Below, piece by piece: positions 58,028-64,000 of a stretch of DNA of 64,000 nucleotides. Numbering within the stretch: position 1 is the stretch's first letter; every line of letters starts with the position of its first letter. The notes beneath the pieces were generated by a model. It did not search any database and was not told the origin of the DNA. It saw nothing but the letters and a program-made list of their open reading frames with translations. This DNA comes from an uncultured Granulosicoccaceae bacterium (GTDB taxonomy: Bacteria > Pseudomonadota > Gammaproteobacteria > Granulosicoccales > Granulosicoccaceae), in NCBI GenBank assembly GCA_937922675.1, contig CALAJN010000002.1, positions 1-64,000 of the forward strand. Reading direction: 5' to 3'. A program made the position numbers and the translations under genes.

Positions 58028-58894
58028 ATGAGTATTTCCGCCAGCATGGTCAAGGAGCTCCGGGAGCGCACCGGCGCGGGCATGATGGAGTGCAAGAAGG
58101 CACTTGCCGCCGTCGACGGTGACATGGATGCAGCCATTGAACAGATGCGCATCTCCGGGCTAGCCAAGGCCGACAAGAAGTCGGGTAATACCGCCGCCGA
58201 GGGCGTGGTGAATATTCTGCTCGATGGCTCCAACAAGAAGTTCGCCATGGTTGAAATCAACAGCCAGACCGACTTCGCTGCCAAGGCCGAAGATTTTGTC
58301 GCTTTCACCGACAAGGTCAGTCAGGCTGTACTGGCGGATCAGCCCGCGTCTGTCGATGACATCAAGATCGACGGTGATGCACTAGAGGAAGTGCGCAAGA
58401 CCCTGGTTGCCAAGATCGGCGAGAACATTCAGGTGCGTCGCTTCGAGACCGGCAGCACAGACGGTGTGCTCGGTGAGTATTCACACAGCGGACGCATCGG
58501 CGTGGTGGTTGATTTGCAGGGCGGCTCGGCAGATCTTGCCAAGGACATTGCCATGCACATCGCTGCCAGCAAGCCAGTCTGTGTCGATGAGAGTGGTGTT
58601 CCGGCAGAGCTTCTTGAAAAGGAACGCGCCATTCTGGTGGCCGAAGCATCCGAGAGCGGCAAGCCTGCCGAGATCGTTGAGAAGATGGTGCAAGGCCGTA
58701 TTAACAAGTACCTCGCCGAGGTCACGTTGGTGGGTCAGCCCTTCGTCAAGGATCCTGATCAGACCGTTGGCAAGCTTTTGTCTGCCGCTGGTGCAACCGT
58801 CAATGCCTTCTATCGTCTTGAGGTCGGTGAAGGTATCGAGAAGAAAGAGGAGAATTTTGCCGAGGAAGTCATGGCGCAGGTGCGTGGTAGCTGA
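58028..58894 (+). CDS. tsf: Elongation factor Ts
   Basis: Nucleotide exchange factor for EF-Tu. N-terminal LRERTGAGMMECKKAL and MVEINSQTDFAAKAEDFVAF (the Phe-containing TDF motif that contacts EF-Tu) are conserved. 288 aa. Directly after rpsB, as in nearly all bacteria. Confidence 0.98.
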   Translation: MSISASMVKELRERTGAGMMECKKALAAVDGDMDAAIEQMRISGLAKADKKSGNTAAEGVVNILLDGSNKKFAMVEINSQTDFAAKAEDFVAFTDKVSQAVLADQPASVDDIKIDGDALEEVRKTLVAKIGENIQVRRFETGSTDGVLGEYSHSGRIGVVVDLQGGSADLAKDIAMHIAASKPVCVDESGVPAELLEKERAILVAEASESGKPAEIVEKMVQGRINKYLAEVTLVGQPFVKDPDQTVGKLLSAAGATVNAFYRLEVGEGIEKKEENFAEEVMAQVRGS

Positions 58895-58935
58895 TTCAAT
58901 AGGCACTCTTTTTCAAACGCGGAGCGGGCAGCACC

Positions 58936-59697
58936 ATGATTGACGTTGGCAGGCCTGGAAGCCGCTCCGCTCAGCAACTCCCGTATCCACGCGTTCTGTT
59001 GAAGCTGAGCGGTGAGGCGCTGATGGGCGACCTCGACTACGGTATCGATCCGGTCTACATCAAGCGGATCGCAAGTGAAGTCAAGGCGGTCTCCGACATT
59101 GGTGTCGAGGTCGCGATGGTGGTCGGTGGTGGCAATATCTTTCGTGGCGCAGGGCTTGCCGAAGCTGGCATGGACCGGGTTACCGGAGACCACATGGGGA
59201 TGCTCGCCACCGTCATGAATTGCCTCTCCATGCAGGATGCGCTCGAACAGCTTGGCGCATACTGTCGCGTCATGTCGGCTTTGCCGATCAATGCGGTGTG
59301 TGAGGACTACATACGACGCCGTGCCGTAAGGCATCTGGAAAAGGGGCGGATCGTGCTGTTTGCCGCCGGTACCGGCAGCCCTTTTTTCACAACGGATTCA
59401 GCGGCCAGCCTGCGTGCGGTTGAAGTCGCTGCGGATCTGATGATCAAGGGCACCAAGGTCGACGGAATCTACGACAAGGATCCAATGAAGCACGATGATG
59501 CGGTGCGCTACGATGTGGTGAGTTTTGATGAGGCCGTTCAAAAGCGTCTCGGCGTCATGGACCAGACCGCGATCGTCATGTGTCGTGACAACGATCTGCC
59601 GGTCAAGGTGTTCAATATGAATAACGAAGGCGATCTGATGCGTGTAGTGCTCGGTGAGAATGTCGGCACTACGGTACGTCAGAGCGTCGCTCCCTAG
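58936..59697 (+). CDS. pyrH: UMP kinase
   Basis: Amino-acid-kinase fold; makes [60 protein letters not shown] and [13 protein letters not shown] are family motifs. 253 aa with a short N-terminal extension. rpsB-tsf-pyrH-frr order. Confidence 0.98.
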   Translation: MIDVGRPGSRSAQQLPYPRVLLKLSGEALMGDLDYGIDPVYIKRIASEVKAVSDIGVEVAMVVGGGNIFRGAGLAEAGMDRVTGDHMGMLATVMNCLSMQDALEQLGAYCRVMSALPINAVCEDYIRRRAVRHLEKGRIVLFAAGTGSPFFTTDSAASLRAVEVAADLMIKGTKVDGIYDKDPMKHDDAVRYDVVSFDEAVQKRLGVMDQTAIVMCRDNDLPVKVFNMNNEGDLMRVVLGENVGTTVRQSVAP

Positions 59698-59726
59698 AGC
59701 TGAGGCGAACAACGCAGGGCGACATC

Positions 59727-60284
59727 ATGATCGACGACATTCTGGAAGACGCGCGCACACGGATGGGCAAAAGCGTTGATTCGCTGGAAAATGATCTGGC
59801 GCGTATGCGCACTGGGCGTGCACACCCGAGCCTGCTCGAAAACGTCAAGGTGGACTACTACGGCGCCGAGTCTCCGCTTTCGCAGGTCGCCAATATCAAC
59901 ACCGAAGACGCTCGCATGCTCACTGTTACCCCATGGGAGCAGTCCATGGTCAAGGCAGTGGAGAAGGCGATTATCGATTCTGACCTCGGTCTCAACCCGA
60001 ATACCGCCGGTACCGTTATTCGTGTGCCGGTTCCTCCGATGACCGAGGAGCGTCGCCGTGACATGGTCAAGCTCGTTCGCGGAGAGGCCGAGAATGCGCG
60101 CGTGGCGATCCGCAATATCCGACGTGACGCCAATAGCGACCTCAAGGAGCTCGAGAAAGAAAAGGAGATATCCAAGGATGATTTGCGTCGTGGTGAAGAG
60201 CGCGTGCAAAAGGCTACGGATGACGCAATCGGCAAGGTCGACTCGGTGTTGCAGACCAAGGAATCGGACTTGATGGAAGTGTGA
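59727..60284 (+). CDS. frr: Ribosome recycling factor
   Basis: 185 aa, tRNA-shaped protein splitting post-termination ribosomes with [59 protein letters not shown] are diagnostic. Confidence 0.98.
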   Translation: MIDDILEDARTRMGKSVDSLENDLARMRTGRAHPSLLENVKVDYYGAESPLSQVANINTEDARMLTVTPWEQSMVKAVEKAIIDSDLGLNPNTAGTVIRVPVPPMTEERRRDMVKLVRGEAENARVAIRNIRRDANSDLKELEKEKEISKDDLRRGEERVQKATDDAIGKVDSVLQTKESDLMEV

Positions 60285-60317
60285 GCTTGACGCCACTTCA
60301 CGTATCGGGTCATTGTT

Positions 60318-61121
60318 GTGGATGACAAGTCGGACGCGCACCTCCGCGTAAAGCCAGTCCCCAGTAGCTTCGATCAGCCGACTGCCAGTTCGGCTGATGA
60401 GCCTGACTTGCCGCGACACGTGGCAATCATCATGGACGGCAATGGTCGCTGGGCCAAGCAACGTGGACGTCCTCGGCCGGTGGGGCATCAGGCAGGCTTC
60501 ACGGCTACTCGCGATATCGTCGAAGCGAGTGCACGTCGTGGCATTGAAGCGCTCACCTTGTTTGCGTTCTCGAGTGAGAACTGGCGCCGCCCTGAGACCG
60601 AGGTCGGTTTGTTGATGGATCTGTTCATGCGCGGGCTCAACAGTGAAGTCGGCAAATTGTCGGACAACAACGTGCGCATCAGCTTCATTGGCGAGCGCGC
60701 GGCATTCAAGAGTAATCTGCAAGAGGAGATGCTGCGTGCTGAGCAACTCACCGCTGACAACACGGGTTTGCGGCTCGCGGTAGCGGTCAATTACGGTGGG
60801 CGCTGGGATATCGTCAATGCAGCCCGCACGCTGGCTGTCGACGTGCAGGAGGGTCGCCTGTCGGTCGATCAGATCGATGCCGATACCTTTGGCGCGCGTA
60901 TCTCACTGGCCAATGTTCCGGATCCGGACTTGTTCATTCGTACCGGTGGTGAAAAGCGAATCAGTAATTATCTGATGTGGCATCTGGCCTATACCGAGCT
61001 GTATTTCACTGACGTCTTCTGGCCGGACTTCTCTGACGAGGAGCTTGGCCGCGCGCTTGAGTTCTTCAAGGGTCGTCAGCGCCGCTTTGGACGCACCGGG
61101 GAGCAGATCTCAGGTGCTTAA
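60318..61121 (+). CDS. uppS: Undecaprenyl (di-trans,poly-cis) diphosphate synthase
   Basis: Makes the lipid carrier for peptidoglycan. Catalytic HVAIIMDGNGRWAKQRG, with the Mg-binding Asp at about 37; AFSSENWRRP and DLFIRTGGEKRISNYLMWH are the other signatures. GTG start; the first about 25 residues are a variable tail. 267 aa. Overlaps cdsA by 8 nt. Confidence 0.97.
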   Translation: MDDKSDAHLRVKPVPSSFDQPTASSADEPDLPRHVAIIMDGNGRWAKQRGRPRPVGHQAGFTATRDIVEASARRGIEALTLFAFSSENWRRPETEVGLLMDLFMRGLNSEVGKLSDNNVRISFIGERAAFKSNLQEEMLRAEQLTADNTGLRLAVAVNYGGRWDIVNAARTLAVDVQEGRLSVDQIDADTFGARISLANVPDPDLFIRTGGEKRISNYLMWHLAYTELYFTDVFWPDFSDEELGRALEFFKGRQRRFGRTGEQISGA

Positions 61122-61929
61122 GCGACGCATTGCGACCGCTGTGGTCATGCTGGTGATCTTCGTGCTGGACTTGTTCTTTGCGCCTAGTGGGTTGTTTGCA
61201 CTCAGTATTGCCTTGTTGTGTGCGGCTAGTGCCTGGGAGTGGGGGCGACTTGCGGGTATCCAGACCGACAGGGGCGAAGTGGTGTTTGCCACTGTTGTGG
61301 GTTTGAGTGCATTGATCTGTCTCTACCTGCCATTCAGCGACGTGTTGTTGCAGGTCTTGCTTGGCGCGGTACTGGTTTTTTGGCTATCGGTGCCTCTGCT
61401 GTTTCGGTTGCGTCCGGTGCACCCGGAGATCACCGAGGCAAGAGCGGGATTGTTGTGTATAGGGGCGGTGGTGATCACAGCGGCGGCGGTCGCCATCGAA
61501 TACCTGCGTGCGCAGGTAATCCCTGCCTCACCCTGGTTGCTACTGTATGCCTTCGCGATTGTCTGGTCGATGGACATCGGTGCGTATTTCACTGGTCGGC
61601 GTTTTGGTCGTCACAAATTGAGCCCCGCGATCAGTCCGGGCAAAACCTGGGAAGGTGTTTGGGGTGGTCTGGCTGTGGCTATGCTGGTGCTTGTGCTGGT
61701 GTTGCTCCTGGGTGATCTGCCGGCGCGCATGGCGCTGCCCATGATGCTTGCCACCGTGGTGGCGGCGTTGACCTCGGTCGTGGGTGATCTCTATGAAAGT
61801 CGTATCAAGCGTGCTGCCGGGCGCAAGGATTCCAGTCGGTTGCTGCCCGGTCACGGTGGTGTGCTTGATCGCTTTGATGGCGTCATCGCTGCATTGCCTG
61901 CATTTGCGGCAGTGTGGGTGTGGTTCTAG
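61114..61929 (+). CDS. cdsA: Phosphatidate cytidylyltransferase
   Basis: Forms CDP-diacylglycerol for phospholipids. About eight TM helices. Signature near the C-terminus: DIGAYFTGRRFGRHKL, SPGKTWEGVWGG and SSRLLPGHGGVLDRFDG. GTG 61114 chosen, overlapping the uppS end; 271 aa. uppS-cdsA-dxr-rseP order is standard. Confidence 0.96.
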   Translation: MLKRRIATAVVMLVIFVLDLFFAPSGLFALSIALLCAASAWEWGRLAGIQTDRGEVVFATVVGLSALICLYLPFSDVLLQVLLGAVLVFWLSVPLLFRLRPVHPEITEARAGLLCIGAVVITAAAVAIEYLRAQVIPASPWLLLYAFAIVWSMDIGAYFTGRRFGRHKLSPAISPGKTWEGVWGGLAVAMLVLVLVLLLGDLPARMALPMMLATVVAALTSVVGDLYESRIKRAAGRKDSSRLLPGHGGVLDRFDGVIAALPAFAAVWVWF

Positions 61930-61952
61930 CGCCTCGATCTGACGAGCACACA

Positions 61953-63176
61953 ATGTCAGTTGACCACGCTAGCCACGAGATGCGTTCCATTGCTCTTTTG
62001 GGAGCAACCGGATCGATCGGCAAGAGCACGCTCGATGTTCTCCGCCGGCACCCGGATCGCTACCGCGTGCATGCGGTTACTGCGAATGCCAATGACACTG
62101 CACTCGCTGCGATCTGCAAGGATGTCGAGCCGGATGTCGCGGTTATGGTGGATACGGATGCGGCTGAGCGGTTGCATCGCTCGCTTGCCAGCCTGGGTGT
62201 CAGCACACGGGTAGAGCAGGGGGAGGTCGCCCTTGAAGCGGTGGCGCGCGAGGAGAGTGTGGATACGGTCGTTTCTGCCATTGTGGGGGCTGCGGCCTTG
62301 CTACCGACCCTCGCTGCGGCAGAATCTGGCAAGCGCATCCTGCTCGCCAACAAGGAAGCGCTGGTCATGAGCGGCGATTTGCTTATGCGGGCTGCGCGTA
62401 AGTCGGGTGCGTTGGTGATGCCCGTTGATAGCGAGCACAACGCCATATTTCAGTCTCTGCCAGCGGTTGAAACCGGCGTGTCGACCGAGGGTGTGGAAAA
62501 AATAATATTGACAGCCTCCGGTGGACCCTTCCGTGAAACGCCGCTGGAAGCGCTTCGTGTTGCAACCGTACAACAAGCCTTGGCCCACCCGAACTGGTCG
62601 ATGGGGCCGAAGATTTCGGTTGATTCTGCCACGCTCATGAACAAGGGTCTGGAGGTTATCGAGGCCTGTCGCCTGTTTGATCTTTCGGCTGATCAGATCG
62701 AGGTCATAGTGCACCCCGAGAGCATTATTCATTCGATGGTGCGGTACGTGGATGGGTCTGTTGTCGCGCAGCTGGGGCGGCCTGACATGCGCACACCCAT
62801 CGCTCATGCACTCGCCTGGCCGGAGCGTATCGATGCCGGCGTGGCGCCTCTGGATTTCAGCGAGGTATCAGGCTTGCATTTCGAAAAACCCGATCTTCAG
62901 CGCTTCCCGGGGCTGCGTCTGGCGTTCGAAGCGCTGGTTGCCGGTGGCACAGCGCCTGCTGTACTCAATGCGGCCAACGAGGTGGCGGTTGATGCCTTTC
63001 TCGCCGGAGATGTCGCATTTTTGCAACTTGCCGAGATTGTTGAGCGGACACTGGTTCACGCGAAAAGCGCCACGCAGCCGGATTTGAGCACTATCATTCA
63101 AGCTGATGCGGAAGCGAGAGCCATCGCAGTCGAACAGCTCGGCCAGCTTGCCTCTCACGGCGGAGCCACAGGCTGA
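61953..63176 (+). CDS. dxr: 1-deoxy-D-xylulose 5-phosphate reductoisomerase
   Basis: Second step of the MEP isoprenoid pathway. NADPH site LLGATGSIGKSTLDVL, then LLANKEALVMSGDLL, PVDSEHNAIFQSL, LTASGGPFRETP and VHPESIIHSMV. ATG 61953 gives 407 aa; ATG 61980 gives 398, the E. coli length, and is equally possible. Confidence 0.96.
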   Translation: MSVDHASHEMRSIALLGATGSIGKSTLDVLRRHPDRYRVHAVTANANDTALAAICKDVEPDVAVMVDTDAAERLHRSLASLGVSTRVEQGEVALEAVAREESVDTVVSAIVGAAALLPTLAAAESGKRILLANKEALVMSGDLLMRAARKSGALVMPVDSEHNAIFQSLPAVETGVSTEGVEKIILTASGGPFRETPLEALRVATVQQALAHPNWSMGPKISVDSATLMNKGLEVIEACRLFDLSADQIEVIVHPESIIHSMVRYVDGSVVAQLGRPDMRTPIAHALAWPERIDAGVAPLDFSEVSGLHFEKPDLQRFPGLRLAFEALVAGGTAPAVLNAANEVAVDAFLAGDVAFLQLAEIVERTLVHAKSATQPDLSTIIQADAEARAIAVEQLGQLASHGGATG

Positions 63177-63242
63177 CAGAGCCGTTCACGGTAGCTCCGC
63201 GACCTCCCAGTAACCGTCCAGCACTCGTATTCGCCACAACGC

Positions 63243-64000
63243 ATGTTCAGCAATGTCGCCACCAGCGCGCTGGCTTTTGTCGTGGCTCTCGGCCTGCTCG
63301 TGGCTATTCACGAGTTCGGGCACTTCTGGGTCGCGCGACGTGTGGGCATCAAGGTGCTGCGTTTTTCGGTCGGATTTGGCAAGGCGCTGGTCTCACGTCG
63401 TGGGCGTATCGACAACACCGAGTTTGTGCTCGCCGCGATCCCACTCGGCGGCTACGTGAAGATGCTCGACGAACGGGAGGCCCCCGTTGCCCCCGGTGAG
63501 CGTGATCGCGCCTTCAACAGACAGCCTTTGTGGGCACGCTCGGCGGTTGTGATCGCGGGCCCGCTCGCGAACTTTATCCTCGCCGCACTGGTGTGGTGGA
63601 TCGTCAATCTGATTGGCATCCAGGGCCTTGCCCCGCTGGTCGGTGAGCCCGCCCCGGGCACGGCCGCTGCAGCAGCCGGTTTTGAGCACGAGGATCGCAT
63701 CCTGGCAGTGTCGGGGGAGACAACCGAGACCTGGCAGGAAGCTCGTCTGGCGTTGTTGCAAGCGGCTCTCAACGGCGACAGCAGCGTGACTTTGGACATC
63801 CGTACCGCTACCGGTGAGCAGATCCAGCGGACCCTGGAGATGTCATCCGAGGCCGTGCTTGAATCCGGCGGTGATGCCGTGGAGACCCTGGGCTTTGGCA
63901 CGTGGTGGCCGCGTGTTGAACCGCGGGCCGGTGAGGTCATCAGTGGCAGCGCCGCCGAGCGTGGTGGTCTGCGGAGCGGGGATCTGGTTGTGGCAGTGGA
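63243..64000 (+). CDS. rseP: Site-2 protease RseP (partial, 3' end beyond window)
   Basis: Intramembrane zinc protease that cleaves RseA in the sigma-E envelope-stress cascade. Zinc motif HEFGHFWVARRVG (residues 21-33) in TM1, FGKAL and IPLGGYVKMLDERE, then AGPLANFILAALVWWIV and the first PDZ domain. The LDG active-site motif would be in the missing C-terminus. ATG 63243. Runs off the right edge without a stop. Confidence 0.95.
   Translation, partial: MFSNVATSALAFVVALGLLVAIHEFGHFWVARRVGIKVLRFSVGFGKALVSRRGRIDNTEFVLAAIPLGGYVKMLDEREAPVAPGERDRAFNRQPLWARSAVVIAGPLANFILAALVWWIVNLIGIQGLAPLVGEPAPGTAAAAAGFEHEDRILAVSGETTETWQEARLALLQAALNGDSSVTLDIRTATGEQIQRTLEMSSEAVLESGGDAVETLGFGTWWPRVEPRAGEVISGSAAERGGLRSGDLVVAV

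Overview
The window is a chromosomal segment of a gammaproteobacterium. The evidence is gene order: aroA-cmk-rpsA-ihfB-lapB-pyrF; queA-tgt-yajC-secD-secF; iscR-S-U-A-hscB-hscA-fdx-iscX; tig-clpP-clpX-lon-hup-(tRNA-Val, tRNA-Asp)-ppiD; and rpsB-tsf-pyrH-frr-uppS-cdsA-dxr-rseP facing map-glnD-dapE-fabI. A fused DctQM TRAP transporter, an MscS channel with a cyclic-nucleotide domain and a class II-like EPSP synthase suggest a deep-branching marine or saprophytic lineage (for example near Granulosicoccaceae/Chromatiales). That placement is inference only; no rRNA gene is present.

Layout. 1-1140 is a decayed patch with IS66 and IS3 transposase remnants and no intact gene. 1141-10524 is accessory: a WbpM/CapD-type nucleotide-sugar dehydratase, a Tat-type secreted protein, a cytochrome c', a translationally coupled three-gene minus-strand unit (Cache-HAMP-cyclase-like receptor, MscS-CNBD channel, solute-binding lipoprotein) and a small membrane protein. 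10620-14408 holds a TRAP transporter and an Asp/Glu racemase-like gene. 14562-21694 is the aroA to pyrF block with a phosphoribosyltransferase. 21850-27408 is tRNA-Leu(CAA), the queuosine genes and the Sec accessory genes. 27690-34955 is a mixed region: YHS protein, EamA transporter, EamA pseudogene, double SnoaL-like protein, choline-kinase-like phosphotransferase, DUF2147 protein, suhB, trmJ, cysE. 34995-40811 is the complete ISC iron-sulfur cluster operon behind a recognisable IscR box. 40905-41380 is a four-tRNA cluster (Pro, Arg, His, Leu). 41523-50992 is the trigger factor/Clp/Lon/HU/PpiD proteostasis block plus mscL. 51364-56811 (minus) carries fabI, dapE, glnD and map. 57040-64000 carries rpsB through the start of rseP, which runs off the window.

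How the genes work together. Most of the window is housekeeping: translation, protein folding and turnover, Fe-S assembly, secretion, isoprenoid, phospholipid and envelope synthesis. The best candidate for an undescribed system is the minus-strand trio at 4538-9377. A two-transmembrane Cache receptor ends in a cyclase domain that appears to lack its metal-binding and transition-state residues. Its stop codon overlaps the start of an MscS channel whose CNBD seems to lack the phosphate-binding arginine. That channel in turn overlaps a lipoprotein amino-acid-type binding protein with a coiled-coil spacer and no ABC permease nearby. This reads like a ligand-sensing mechanosensitive-channel module rather than a classical cAMP circuit or ABC importer.
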